64,000 nt of DNA from Arthrobacter sp. CDRTa11 (GCF_026427775.1 NZ_CP044532.1:3596001-3660000), one strand, 5' to 3'. Shown: positions 52,287 through 60,938, counted from the first letter of the stretch. Numbers and translations: made by a program. Notes: generated from the letters alone by a model not told the origin.

Positions 52287-53399
52287 ATGTCCTTCGCTGG
52301 ATCCTCCCCACCCCGGCAGCCCTCCAGCCAGGCGTTCACCCGGCGCCGTGCCCTGGGCGCACTGCTGGCGCTGCCCGCGCTCGGGTTCCTGACTGCCTGC
52401 GCCGGAAGCGCCACGGCCGGCAACGCCCAGCCAACCCAGGCAACAGCCCCGCTCGCCACCACGGTCCCCGCCGGGACCACCATCACCGTGGGCGACCCCA
52501 CCGTGAAAGTAGCGCTGGAGCTGTCCGGGCTGGACAAGGAACTGGACTTCACCGTGGAGTTCGCCAACATCTCCGGCGGCCCGCAGACTACTGAGGCGTT
52601 CCGCGCCAACGCCCTGGACGTCGGCTCGGTGGCGGACATCCCGCCGATCCACGCCACCTGGACCGGCCTGGACGTGCGGATCATCGCCAGCGCCTACCGG
52701 CAGGACGCCGTGAACCACCCGCTCTACGAACTCGGCATCGCGCCCGGCGCCGGAATCGCGTCCCTGGAGGACCTCCGCGGCAAGAAGATCGCCTACAGCC
52801 CGGGCCAGGCCCAGGGCGCCCTGGTGCTGCGGATCCTGGAGAAGGCCGGACTCAAGCAGGAGGACGTCAAGCTGGTGGAACTGCCCAGCACCGGCGACAC
52901 CTACTCCACGGCTCTGGCCAGCAACCAGGTGGACGCCGCGCCGCTGGGCGGGGTGCAGATCAAGCGCTACCTCTCCAAGTACGGCTCCGACGGCGGCACC
53001 ACCATCCGCCACGGACTGCGCGACGATCCCAGCCACCTGTACTCCCCCGCCAAGGTCCTGGACGACCCCGCCAAGGCTGCGGCCCTGGCCAAGTACGTCG
53101 AAGTGTGGGGCAAAGCCAAGCGCTGGATCGAGGACCATCCGAAGGAATGGCTCGAAGGCTACTACGTCAAGAACCAGGGCCTCTCCCGCGAGGACGGCCA
53201 GTACCTGATCGACGCCGCGGGCAAGGCGGACCTCCCACTGTCCTGGGCGGAAGCCATCGAACGGCACCAGCAGACCATCGACCTGCTGGCCAGGGAACAG
53301 AAAAAGCCTGTCCTGGTGGCCGGTGACCTCTACGACACCCGCTACGAAGCCATCGCCGGCACGGCCTTCGCCGGCGCTGCAAAGCCAGGTGCCGCATGA
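52287..53399 (+). CDS. ssuA: Sulfonate-type ABC transporter, solute-binding lipoprotein
   Basis: 370-residue SsuA-like binding protein. The N-terminus has a twin-arginine-like TRRRALGALLALPALGFLTAC ending in a lipobox (Cys about 40, quoted in part), so export by Tat and lipidation are likely. The mature domain shows ELSGLDKELDFTVEFANISG, GSVADIPPIHATW, KKIAYSPGQAQGALVLRILE and PLGGVQIKRYL, typical of alkanesulfonate/taurine-type proteins. Start ATG 52287 with GAAAGG upstream. First gene of ssuA-C-B with monooxygenase genes downstream. Confidence 0.88.
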   Translation: MSFAGSSPPRQPSSQAFTRRRALGALLALPALGFLTACAGSATAGNAQPTQATAPLATTVPAGTTITVGDPTVKVALELSGLDKELDFTVEFANISGGPQTTEAFRANALDVGSVADIPPIHATWTGLDVRIIASAYRQDAVNHPLYELGIAPGAGIASLEDLRGKKIAYSPGQAQGALVLRILEKAGLKQEDVKLVELPSTGDTYSTALASNQVDAAPLGGVQIKRYLSKYGSDGGTTIRHGLRDDPSHLYSPAKVLDDPAKAAALAKYVEVWGKAKRWIEDHPKEWLEGYYVKNQGLSREDGQYLIDAAGKADLPLSWAEAIERHQQTIDLLAREQKKPVLVAGDLYDTRYEAIAGTAFAGAAKPGAA

Positions 53400-54259
53400 G
53401 CGCCGCAGCGGTAGTGGAGCGCACCGCCGTCGCTCCCCACCAGGACCCGGCACTCGCCGGCCGTGACGACGTGCGGCCCACCGGCCGCCGCCTCGGACCC
53501 GGAGCACGACGGCGGCTCGCCTGGCTGCTGGGCCCCTCGGCTCTGCTGCTGCTCTGGACGGTCAGTTCGGCAACCGGTCTCCTGGACCCCCGGATCCTTT
53601 CCGAACCTTGGACCGTGGTGGCCACGGCAGGGGAGCTGATCGCCGACGGCCGGCTGCAAGAGAACCTCGCCGTTTCCGCGCAGCGCGCCGGGCTGGGGCT
53701 GTTCTTCGGCATCGTCGTCGGTGTGGTCCTGGCACTCGTTTCCGGCCTCAGCCGGGCGGGCGAAGCGTTCATTGACGGGCCGGTCCAGATCAAGCGCGCC
53801 ATTCCCGGGCTGGCCCTGATCCCACTCCTCATCCTCTGGTTCGGGATCGACGAAACCATGAAGGTCATCACCATCACCCTCGGCGTCTTCGTCCCGATCT
53901 ACCTGCAGACGCACGCGGGCCTGCGCGGCATTGACCTGCGCTACGTCGAACTGGCGCAGACCGTGGGGCTGAGCCGGACCGGTTTCATCCGCAAGGTGGT
54001 GCTCCCCGGCGCGCTGCCGGGCTTCTTCCTCGGCCTGCGCTTCGCGGTTACCGGGGCCTGGGTGTCCCTCGTGGTGGTGGAACAGATCAACTCCACCAGC
54101 GGCATCGGCTACATGATGGAGCTCGCCCGCACCTACGGCCAGACCAACATCATCGTCCTCGGACTCGCCGTCTACGGCATCCTCGGCCTCCTCTCCGACG
54201 GCATCGTCCGCTTCATCGAACGAAAGGCACTGTTATGGCAGCGAACCCTGGCGGGCTGA
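53396..54259 (+). CDS. ssuC: Sulfonate-type ABC transporter permease
   Basis: 287-residue permease of the SsuC/TauC family. The N-terminal 40 residues are basic and polar, then come a helix (WLLGPSALLLLWTVSSATG) and the family blocks NLAVSAQRAGLGLFFGIVVG, AIPGLALIPLLILWFGID and LRYVELAQTVGLSRTGFIRK (EAA-loop contact to the ATPase). It overlaps ssuA by four bases (ATGA) and ssuB by 25. Confidence 0.9.
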   Translation: MSAAAVVERTAVAPHQDPALAGRDDVRPTGRRLGPGARRRLAWLLGPSALLLLWTVSSATGLLDPRILSEPWTVVATAGELIADGRLQENLAVSAQRAGLGLFFGIVVGVVLALVSGLSRAGEAFIDGPVQIKRAIPGLALIPLLILWFGIDETMKVITITLGVFVPIYLQTHAGLRGIDLRYVELAQTVGLSRTGFIRKVVLPGALPGFFLGLRFAVTGAWVSLVVVEQINSTSGIGYMMELARTYGQTNIIVLGLAVYGILGLLSDGIVRFIERKALLWQRTLAG

Positions 54260-55041
54260 CCGCCGTCGCACCTTCCACGCATGCCAAAGGGCCTGCTGGA
54301 GCGCGCGCGTTATCCGCTGTTTCCGCTGTTTCCGTGCACGGACTGATCCGCGGCTTCGGGCCAAAAGGCGTGCTCAATGGAGTGGACCTGGACATCGCCC
54401 CGGGCGAGTTCGTGGCCCTGTTGGGACCCAGCGGCTGCGGCAAGAGCACCCTGTTGCGTGCCCTCGCCGGGCTCGACCACGACGTCAAAGGCAGCGGCGT
54501 CATCAACGTCCCGGACCGGGTATCGGTGGTGTTCCAGGACTCCAGGCTCCTGCCCTGGGACACCGTTCTGGGGAACGTGACCCTGGGACTCACGGATCGC
54601 GACGCCGATGCCAGGGCACGCGGTGCCCTCGCCGAAGTGGGGCTGGCGGGCCGCGAAAAGTCCTGGCCGCACGAGCTGTCCGGCGGTGAGCAGCAGCGTG
54701 TTGCGCTGGCCCGCTCCCTGGTCCGCGAACCCCAGCTGCTGCTGGCCGACGAACCGTTTGGCGCCCTCGACGCCCTGACCCGGATCAAGATGCACGGCCT
54801 GCTCCGCGACCTCGTGTCCGCGCACCGGCCCGCCGTCCTGCTGGTCACCCACGACGTGGACGAAGCCATCGCGCTTGCTGACCGGATCGTGGTCCTGGAC
54901 AACGGCCGTGTGTCCACAGTGCGCACGGTGCCGCCGGAGATCGGAATTTCCGCCGCCGGAACCGCCACGGACACCGCCGGGCACGAAGCACTGCGCCGCG
55001 ACCTGCTGACGGCCCTCGGCGTCGTCGTCGATGCTAACTAA
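54235..55041 (+). CDS. ssuB: Sulfonate-type ABC transporter ATP-binding protein
   Basis: 268-residue ATPase. Walker A LLGPSGCGKSTLLRAL, signature LSGGEQQRVALARSL, Walker B LLLADEPFGALD, and VLLVTHDVDEAIAL are all intact. The N-terminal 35 residues are Ala-rich. ATG 54235 lies 25 bases before the permease stop, implying coupling. The C-terminal tail (about 215-268) has extra Ala/Thr. Energises uptake of a sulfonate-like organosulfur compound. Confidence 0.9.
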   Translation: MAANPGGLTAVAPSTHAKGPAGARALSAVSAVSVHGLIRGFGPKGVLNGVDLDIAPGEFVALLGPSGCGKSTLLRALAGLDHDVKGSGVINVPDRVSVVFQDSRLLPWDTVLGNVTLGLTDRDADARARGALAEVGLAGREKSWPHELSGGEQQRVALARSLVREPQLLLADEPFGALDALTRIKMHGLLRDLVSAHRPAVLLVTHDVDEAIALADRIVVLDNGRVSTVRTVPPEIGISAAGTATDTAGHEALRRDLLTALGVVVDAN

Positions 55042-55083
55042 CCAAAACTGACATCCCCCACCTGACATCCATAGGAGCACACC

Positions 55084-56466
55084 ATGACTTCCGACTCGTC
55101 CAATTCCAGCCAGCGCGAGCTCCACCTCAACGCCTTCCTGATGAGCACGGGCCACCACGAGGCCTCCTGGCGCCTGCCTGAAAGCGATCCGCAGTCAAGC
55201 ACCAACGTGGAGCACTACCAGCAGCTGGCCCGTACGGCCGAACGCGGCAAGCTGGACTCCATCTTTTTCGCCGACTCCCCCGTGCTGTTCGGTGAGGTGG
55301 GCCGCCGCCCCGCAGGCAAGCTGGAACCCACCGTTCTCCTCACCGCCATTGCCGGCGCCACGGAACGCATCGGACTGATCGCCACAGCCTCCACCACCTA
55401 CAACGAACCGTTCAACCTTGCCCGCCGCTTCTCATCGGTGGACTGGGTCAGCGGCGGACGCGCGGGCTGGAACGTGGTCACCACCGCCGGTCCCGACGCC
55501 GCCCGCAACTTCGGTGTGGACGACCAGCCGGCCCACGCGGTCCGGTATGAGCGCGCTGCCGAGTTCATCGAGGTGGCCCAGAAGCTGTGGGACAGCTGGG
55601 ACGACGACGCCGTGCTTGCCGACAAGGCCGACGGCGTCTGGGCAGATTCCGCGCGGATCCGCACCGTAGACCATGAAGGCAAGCACTTCAAGGTCCGCGG
55701 GCCGCTTAACGTCCCCCGTTCACCTCAGGGCCACCCGCTGATCGTGCAGGCCGGCTCCTCCGAGGACGGCAAGGACCTCGCGGCCCGGTACGCGGACGCC
55801 GTCTTCACCGCCCACCAGACCCTCGCCGACGCGCAGGACTTCTACCGGGACCTCAAAGCCCGGACCGCCGCCGTCGGCCGTGATCCGGAGACCATCAAGA
55901 TCCTGCCGGGCATCGTTCCCGTCATCGGCGCCACGGAGGAGGAGGCCCAGGCGCTGGAACGTGAACTGGACCGGCTGATCAAGCCGGAGTACGCCCGGAT
56001 CCAGCTCGCCAAGACGCTGCGCGTTGCGCCGGAGGACCTGCCGCTGGACCGCCAGCTGCCGGACAACCTGCCCAGCGAGGACGAGATCGAGGGCGCCAAA
56101 AGCCGCTACACGCTGATCGTGCAGCTGGCCCGCCGCGAGAAGCTCACGGTCCGCGAACTGATCGGACGGCTGGGCGGCGGCCGCGGGCACCGCACGTTTA
56201 CCGGCACGCCCGTGCAGGTGGCCGATGCCATCCAGGAATGGTTCGATGGCGGGGCGGCGGACGGCTTCAACATCATGCCGCCGGTGCTGCCCTCGGGCCT
56301 GGAGGCCTTCGTGGACCAGGTGGTGCCCATCCTGCAGGACCGTGGCCTGTTCCGCACCGAATACACCGGGCGCACGCTGCGTGAGCACTACGGCCTGGAG
56401 CGCCCCGGGAACCGTTACGCCGGATCCGGCACGGCGGAACTGGCTTCCATCGGATCGGCGTTCTAG
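55084..56466 (+). CDS. LLM-class flavin monooxygenase, NtaA/SnaA/DszA family
   Basis: 460-residue FMNH2-dependent luciferase-like monooxygenase of the nitrilotriacetate/DszA (SfnG-like) family. Start ATG 55084 with AGGAG upstream (ATAGGAGCACACC). Blocks: LHLNAFLMSTGHHEASWRLP, KLDSIFFADSPVLF, GLIATASTTYNEPFNLARRF, SGGRAGWNVVTT (FMN pocket) and FRTEYTGRTLREHYGLERPG at the C-terminus. Such enzymes cleave C-S or C-N bonds by oxygenation. It is in the ssu operon and is a paralogue of the next gene. Needs an FMN reductase, not encoded in the cluster. Confidence 0.9.
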   Translation: MTSDSSNSSQRELHLNAFLMSTGHHEASWRLPESDPQSSTNVEHYQQLARTAERGKLDSIFFADSPVLFGEVGRRPAGKLEPTVLLTAIAGATERIGLIATASTTYNEPFNLARRFSSVDWVSGGRAGWNVVTTAGPDAARNFGVDDQPAHAVRYERAAEFIEVAQKLWDSWDDDAVLADKADGVWADSARIRTVDHEGKHFKVRGPLNVPRSPQGHPLIVQAGSSEDGKDLAARYADAVFTAHQTLADAQDFYRDLKARTAAVGRDPETIKILPGIVPVIGATEEEAQALERELDRLIKPEYARIQLAKTLRVAPEDLPLDRQLPDNLPSEDEIEGAKSRYTLIVQLARREKLTVRELIGRLGGGRGHRTFTGTPVQVADAIQEWFDGGAADGFNIMPPVLPSGLEAFVDQVVPILQDRGLFRTEYTGRTLREHYGLERPGNRYAGSGTAELASIGSAF

Positions 56467-57818
56467 TGGGCCGGCAACTGAAACTCAACCTGTTCATCTA
56501 CCCCGGCGGCCACCACGAGGCCGCGTGGCGGCACCCGCAGTCCCAGCCGGAACGGCTCCTGGACATCCGCTTCTACCAGGAACTGGCCCAACGGGCAGAA
56601 CAGTCCAAGTTCGATGCGGTGTTCTTCGCGGACGGGCCGGCCCTGGAAAGCAACGTGCAGTACGCCAGCAGGTTCCGGCTGGAGCCCTTCACCTGGCTGT
56701 CCGCGATTGCCGTGGCCACGGAACGGGTCGGCCTCATCGGCACCGCCAGCACCACGTACCTGGAGCCATACAACGCGGCCCGCCTGTTCGCGTCGCTGGA
56801 CCACCTCAGCGGTGGCCGCGCAGGCTGGAACATCGTGACCACCGGCGCTGAACGGGCCGCCCGGAACTTCGGGCTGGACGAGCACCCACCCCACGCCGAG
56901 CGCTACTCCCGGGCGGACGAGTTCGTCCGCGTCGTGGGCAAGCTCTGGGACAGCTGGGAGGACGGTGCGGTGGTGTCCGACGCCGGCACGGGGGTTTTCG
57001 CCGACACCTCACGGATCCACCCGATCGGGCACGAGGGCGAACACTTCCGGGTGGAAGGGCCACTGAACACGCCGCGGTCCCCGCAGGGCCGGCCGGTCTA
57101 CGTGCAGGCGGGTTCCTCCGCCGACGGCAGGGCGTTCGCGGCACTACATGCCGAAGCCGTCTTCACGGCACACCAGACGCTGCAGAGCGCCCAGGGCTTC
57201 TATGCCGACATCAAGGCACGGGCCTCCGCGGCAGGCCGGGATCCGGACAAGTTCCTGGTGCTCCCCGGCATCAGCCCCTACCTGGGCTCCACGGAAACTG
57301 AGGCACGTACGCTGCGGCAGGAGCTCGACGAACTCACGCAGCCCGAATACGGGCTCGGCATCCTGCGCAAGCTGCTGGGCGTGGACCTCGACGGACTCCG
57401 GCTGGATGACACTTTCCCGGATGAACTGCTGGCCTCCGCCGGCCGTCAGGGCAGCCGGACCCAGTTGCTCCTGGATGTCATCCGCCGGGAACGCCTCAGC
57501 GTGCGCCAGACACTGCACCGCTTCGCCGGCGCGCGCGGCCATTACGCCGTGGCCGGAACCCCGGTGCAGGTGGCGGACGAGATCCAGCGCTGGTTCGAGG
57601 ATGGTGCCGCCGACGGGTTCAACATCATGCCGCCGTGGCTGCCGGGCGGCTTCGAGGCCTTCGCCGATGAGGTGGTCCCCATCCTGCAGTCCCGCGGCCT
57701 GTTCCGCACCGAGTACACCGGACGGACCCTGCGCGAGCACTTCGGGCTCGACCGTCCTGAGAGCCAATACCGGCCTGAAAACCAGCATAACGAGGAACTA
57801 CTAGGAGCATCCGCATGA
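56466..57818 (+). CDS. LLM-class flavin monooxygenase, second paralogue
   Basis: 450-residue relative of the preceding enzyme. Blocks: LKLNLFIYPGGHHEAAWRHP, KFDAVFFADGPALESNVQY, SGGRAGWNIVTT and C-terminal TEYTGRTLREHFGLDRPESQ. It starts with GTG 56466, overlapping the previous stop by one base, so the two are coupled. The two proteins share organisation and many motifs but differ over long stretches, suggesting old duplication and different substrates. Preference for sulfones or sulfonates is inferred from the transporter context. Confidence 0.9.
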   Translation: MGRQLKLNLFIYPGGHHEAAWRHPQSQPERLLDIRFYQELAQRAEQSKFDAVFFADGPALESNVQYASRFRLEPFTWLSAIAVATERVGLIGTASTTYLEPYNAARLFASLDHLSGGRAGWNIVTTGAERAARNFGLDEHPPHAERYSRADEFVRVVGKLWDSWEDGAVVSDAGTGVFADTSRIHPIGHEGEHFRVEGPLNTPRSPQGRPVYVQAGSSADGRAFAALHAEAVFTAHQTLQSAQGFYADIKARASAAGRDPDKFLVLPGISPYLGSTETEARTLRQELDELTQPEYGLGILRKLLGVDLDGLRLDDTFPDELLASAGRQGSRTQLLLDVIRRERLSVRQTLHRFAGARGHYAVAGTPVQVADEIQRWFEDGAADGFNIMPPWLPGGFEAFADEVVPILQSRGLFRTEYTGRTLREHFGLDRPESQYRPENQHNEELLGASA

Positions 57819-58846
57819 CCGAATACCGCAACCTGGGGTCCACCGGCCTCAGGGTCAGCCCCCTGACGTTGGGCACCATGATGTTCGGGGCCATTGGCAA
57901 CCCGGACCACGAGGATTCCATCCGGATCATCCACCGGGCCCTCGAATCCGGAATCAACCTCGTGGACACCGCCGACGTCTATTCCAAGGGTGAGTCCGAG
58001 GTCATCGTGGGGAAGGCGCTGAAGGGCCGCCGGGACGACGTCGTGCTGGCCACCAAAGTCCACGGACGCCTCGGTGAGGATGTGAACCAGGCCGGCAATT
58101 CGCGCCGCTGGATCATCCGCGAGGTAGAGGACAGCCTGCGCCGGCTCCAGACGGACTGGATCGACCTCTACCAGGTGCACCGGCCGGAACCGGACACGGA
58201 CATCGACGAGACGCTGGGGGCGCTCACGGACCTGGTGCGGCAGGGCAAGATCCGGTACATCGGAACGTCCACGTTCGATCCGGGCCAGATCGTCGAGGCC
58301 CAATATGTGGCCCGCGAACGGCACCGTGAGCGGCCCGTGACGGAACAGCCGCCGTACTCGATCCTGGCGCGCGGGGTGGAACGCGAAGTGCTGCCGCTTG
58401 CCCAGCGCCACAGGCTCGGCGTGCTTCCGTGGAGTCCGTTGGCCGGCGGCTGGCTCAGCGGCCGGATCAAGGCCGACGGCGAGCACACCACCTCCAGCAG
58501 GGCTGCCCGGCAGCCGGAGCGGCACGATCCGTCGTCGGCAGAAAATGCCCGCAAGACGCAGGCGGTGCTGGAGCTCACGGAGCTCGCGGACCAGGCCGGA
58601 CTGTCACTCGTCCATCTGGCCCTCGGCTTCGTGCTGGAGCACCCGGCGGTCACCTCCGCGATCATCGGGCCGCGGACGCTGGATCACCTGGAGGGGGCAC
58701 TCGGCGCGGACAAGGTGGGCCTGTCAAAGGACGTGCTGGACCGGATCGACGAGATCGTCCCGCCCGGCACCACCCTGAACCAGGCCGACGCCGGCTACCG
58801 GCCGCCGTCGTTGACTGACCCGTCCCTGCGCCGCCGCAGCCGCTGA
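57815..58846 (+). CDS. Aldo/keto reductase
   Basis: 343-residue NADPH-dependent oxidoreductase. Catalytic residues: INLVDTADVYSKGESE (Asp, Tyr), LATKVHG (Lys) and LYQVHRPEPDTDIDE (His), then GTSTFDPGQIVEAQYVA and a C-terminal IIGPRTLDHLEGALGADK that binds the cofactor. It overlaps the second monooxygenase gene by four bases (ATGA). The desulfonation reaction would release an aldehyde, which this enzyme could reduce; that role is inferred from context. A strong terminator follows. Confidence 0.9.
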   Translation: MTEYRNLGSTGLRVSPLTLGTMMFGAIGNPDHEDSIRIIHRALESGINLVDTADVYSKGESEVIVGKALKGRRDDVVLATKVHGRLGEDVNQAGNSRRWIIREVEDSLRRLQTDWIDLYQVHRPEPDTDIDETLGALTDLVRQGKIRYIGTSTFDPGQIVEAQYVARERHRERPVTEQPPYSILARGVEREVLPLAQRHRLGVLPWSPLAGGWLSGRIKADGEHTTSSRAARQPERHDPSSAENARKTQAVLELTELADQAGLSLVHLALGFVLEHPAVTSAIIGPRTLDHLEGALGADKVGLSKDVLDRIDEIVPPGTTLNQADAGYRPPSLTDPSLRRRSR

Positions 58847-58862
58847 ACCGGGGCCGGCAGCT

Positions 58863-58903
58863 GGCCGGACGACGGCGCGGGAAGCTCCCGCCGTCGTCCG
58901 GCC
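58863..58903 (+). terminator. Terminator of the sulfur operon
   Basis: GGCCGGACGACGGCG (58863-58877) and CGCCGTCGTCCGGCC (58889-58903) form a perfect 15-base-pair stem around an 11-base loop. It marks the left limit of normal chromosome before the phage-like region. Confidence 0.88.
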
Positions 58904-59050
58904 TGCTAGCTTAAAACGAGGCTATTGCAGGTGCTGTCAGCAGTTATGACTAAACGTTGAAGCGGAACGTACCTTATGTATCCGTAACGAGTGGGCTGTA
59001 ACAGTTTCCGTTGGATTCTAGGGGTTTTGCGCGTTGGCGGTTACTGTCGA

Positions 59051-59092
59051 AGTCCGCTGTTTTACGGACCTCTTGCGGACTTTCTGCGGACT
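59051..59092. repeat. Clustered CGGAC repeats at the phage-like boundary
   Basis: AGTCCGCT (59051-59058, inverted), TACGGACC (59063-59070 region), TGCGGACT (59074-59081) and TGCGGACT (59085-59092) lie within 42 bases; the last two are 11 bases apart, about one DNA turn. Arm-type excisionase/integrase sites often look like this. The region is just downstream of the excisionase-like gene. Confidence 0.45.
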
Positions 59093-59121
59093 GCGTCAGG
59101 TTTACGGCGGTCCAGCTATTA

Positions 59122-59388
59122 CTACCTGCTGCTTCTAGCGTTGCGTCGATTCGCGCGGATCCCTACGTTCGGGACCACTTTCGGTGCAGGCGGTGCTTGC
59201 TCCAAAAGGGCCTCAATAGCTGCAATGTGAGCCGGTGAGAACCGTATCTCGCTGCCCACTTTGAGATGCGGCCACTGCTGAGATTTCTTGAGGCGAAAAA
59301 CGGTGGAGCGGCTGACTTGGAGCATGTCAGCTACCTCTTGGATCTTGAAATACCTCGGGGGGATATTGGTGCTTGGTGGGTTCGTCAT
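59122..59388 (-). CDS. Excisionase-like helix-turn-helix protein
   Basis: 88-residue protein with a MerR-like/HTH_17 domain: YFKIQEVADMLQVSRSTVFR (about 13-32), then KVGSEIRFSPAHIAAIEALL. Such proteins act as phage or integrative-element excisionases or direct recombination. The C-terminal 20 residues are basic. It is the leftmost gene of the phage-like region; a partner integrase is not visible in the window. ATG 59388; no clear Shine-Dalgarno. Confidence 0.75.
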   Translation of the reverse strand: MTNPPSTNIPPRYFKIQEVADMLQVSRSTVFRLKKSQQWPHLKVGSEIRFSPAHIAAIEALLEQAPPAPKVVPNVGIRANRRNARSSR

Positions 59389-59406
59389 GGCGACGAGTTT
59401 AATCGC

Positions 59407-59544
59407 CTAGTGGCAGGCACAGTTGCACCACGGCGCCGGCATGTATTCGTAGTCGGGCTCCAGATCCTCGTAAGGGCTGCGGATGCTTTCCTCGTCTATC
59501 CGGCCCATCATCGCCTTGAAACCCTCCGGGTCGAACTTCACCAT
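59407..59544 (-). CDS. 45-residue acidic ORF with CNCACH tail
   Basis: A clean small frame between two phage-like genes: MVKFDPEGFKAMMGRIDEES..., ending YMPAPWCNCACH. It is acidic (many Asp/Glu) with three cysteines and a final histidine within the last six residues, which could bind zinc or form disulfides. It starts with ATG 59544, 22 bases after the neighbouring gene's stop on the same strand. No homology is claimed; its context suggests a small phage protein. Confidence 0.55.
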   Translation of the reverse strand: MVKFDPEGFKAMMGRIDEESIRSPYEDLEPDYEYMPAPWCNCACH

Positions 59545-59565
59545 GCAGGCGAGGCTAACGGGAGG

Positions 59566-60219
59566 CTAGGACATTGCTTTCTTGCGGCCCTTGGACCGCC
59601 CTTCACGCCAGCCAGGGAGTGAGTCATCGAGCTGAGATGTCTTGCCTGCATCCAACTGTCCAGCGGCTAGTTTGGTTCGCTGGTACTGAAGCCAGACGCC
59701 GAGGACTTTCTCCTCGTCGGAATCAGTGTTCTTGTGCCGAGGCCAGTCCTCGGCTGTAGCCAGGTATGCCATTAACCCACTCAGGCGGTCATTCCACTGG
59801 GCTTCGTCCTCACTCCTGCGCGTCCGTTGCTCCCAGCCAGGGATGATCTTCAAACCTCTCGCATAAACAGGATCCAGAGTTCCCCTGTCTACGTCCTGAC
59901 GGCGTCTCGACACCCACACGGCCAAGGCCCGCTCACGCGGATGCTTGGATTTGGTCGAGGGTAGCCGACGCTCACGCTGGTAGAGAGCCACAACGTCAAA
60001 CAGGTTCGCCAATCCCGACTTGCTCCCCTTAGGCGCTGGGGATAGCGAGGCCTGATGCGATGGCCGTAGATCCGGTTCCGCCAGGACAGCAAGCCGCAGG
60101 TGATATCGGACTGTGCTCCCTGGCGAGCCAGACAATTCCGCAATCCTCGCCGCACTGATCCCGCGGCGATACATTTCCACCCATTCGGGATCCGGAGCCC
60201 TGCGGTGAGTTTTCGGCAT
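59566..60219 (-). CDS. Helicase-associated-domain protein, phage-like region
   Basis: 217 residues. An N-terminal HTH (PEWVEMYRRGISAARIAELSG, then SPGSTVRYHLRL) is followed by two or more units resembling the helicase-associated (HA) domain (W...L..Y..... DWPRHKN, LGVWLQYQRTKLAAGQLDA, LDDSLPGWREG). HA domains usually sit on phage or plasmid helicases and bind DNA; here no ATPase is attached. Proteins of this kind are frequent in Micrococcaceae mobile elements. Function as regulator or replication accessory is inferred. Confidence 0.65.
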   Translation of the reverse strand: MPKTHRRAPDPEWVEMYRRGISAARIAELSGSPGSTVRYHLRLAVLAEPDLRPSHQASLSPAPKGSKSGLANLFDVVALYQRERRLPSTKSKHPRERALAVWVSRRRQDVDRGTLDPVYARGLKIIPGWEQRTRRSEDEAQWNDRLSGLMAYLATAEDWPRHKNTDSDEEKVLGVWLQYQRTKLAAGQLDAGKTSQLDDSLPGWREGRSKGRKKAMS

Positions 60220-60247
60220 CTAAGTCTGACACTCCTATCGTTTACTA

Positions 60248-60261
60248 AAGCAACGTTACTT
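60248..60261. promoter_or_regulatory. Imperfect palindrome, possible operator
   Basis: AAGCAACGTTACTT is palindromic apart from one base pair (AAG-AACGTT-CTT core). It lies in the gap between divergent phage-like genes. Low confidence. Confidence 0.25.
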
Positions 60262-60349
60262 AGCCGTGACGCCAAAACAACTCAATTTGTCGCACCCCTG
60301 AAATAGGCTGAGCGAACTCGTTCTAAATCTCACATACTGGGGGCAACAA

Positions 60350-60886
60350 TTGAAAAAGACACTACTCATCCTGCCTGTCGCAGCGCTGCTACTCGCAGGA
60401 TGTTCGTCACCCGCGCCAACGGTGGCGCCGGCAGGCGAAACCCAGGCTGCCGCCGCAGCAAACACAGCAGCAGCGAGCGATCGCTCAGCAGCAATTGGAG
60501 AAACTGTTACCTATGACAGCGGGGTTAAAGTAACGGTAAAGTCGCTGGGCTTCCAGCCAGTCGGGCAATATGCGGTAGGGGCCGTTGAAGGCCAAGCTGC
60601 CGTGTTTGAACTGACGGTTGAAAACGGCGGCAAAGAGGAACTCAACGCAGCACTCATGTCCTTGCCGAAGGTGACCTATGGTGCATCCAACGCGAAGGCT
60701 GAATCTGTAATTGACAGCGGCGCTGGCCTTGGGATGAACATGCTGAGCACCATCCTTCCAGGCGAGACTCAGCAGGCTAAGGTAGCCGCGGCTATCCCCG
60801 CAGCGGAGGCCGGAACGGTTCGCGTTGAAGTAACCGGACCGAGCGCGTTCACGGACAAAGCAGCTATCTTCAAGGGCGCCCTCTAA
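60350..60886 (+). CDS. Lipoprotein with DUF4352-like domain
   Basis: 178-residue exported lipoprotein. Signal peptide KTLLILPVAALLLAGC (lipobox Cys at about 18), Ala/Thr linker (about 20-45), then a beta-rich domain (TVTYDSGVKVTVKSLGF, GQAAVFELTVENGG) resembling DUF4352/telokin-like domains. It starts with TTG 60350. It sits divergently between the HA-domain gene and the tape-measure gene, as a phage-borne 'moron' lipoprotein would; such proteins sometimes block superinfection, which is inference. A good terminator follows. Confidence 0.75.
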   Translation: MKKTLLILPVAALLLAGCSSPAPTVAPAGETQAAAAANTAAASDRSAAIGETVTYDSGVKVTVKSLGFQPVGQYAVGAVEGQAAVFELTVENGGKEELNAALMSLPKVTYGASNAKAESVIDSGAGLGMNMLSTILPGETQQAKVAAAIPAAEAGTVRVEVTGPSAFTDKAAIFKGAL

Positions 60887-60895
60887 AACTCCCAC

Positions 60896-60931
60896 GAAAC
60901 CCCCGTCACCGTACTGGCTGACGGGGGTTTC
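60896..60931 (+). terminator. Rho-independent terminator
   Basis: GAAACCCCCGTCA pairs with TGACGGGGGTTTC around a ten-base loop, followed by TTCTTT. Ends the lipoprotein gene and is convergent with the tape-measure gene. Confidence 0.88.
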
Positions 60932-60938
60932 TTCTTTC

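Noticed and set aside
51981..53507. 508-codon minus-strand open frame
   Set aside because: It is antisense to ssuA and the leader. Its sequence is Gly/Val/Arg-rich without family motifs, as expected from GC-rich shadow frames.
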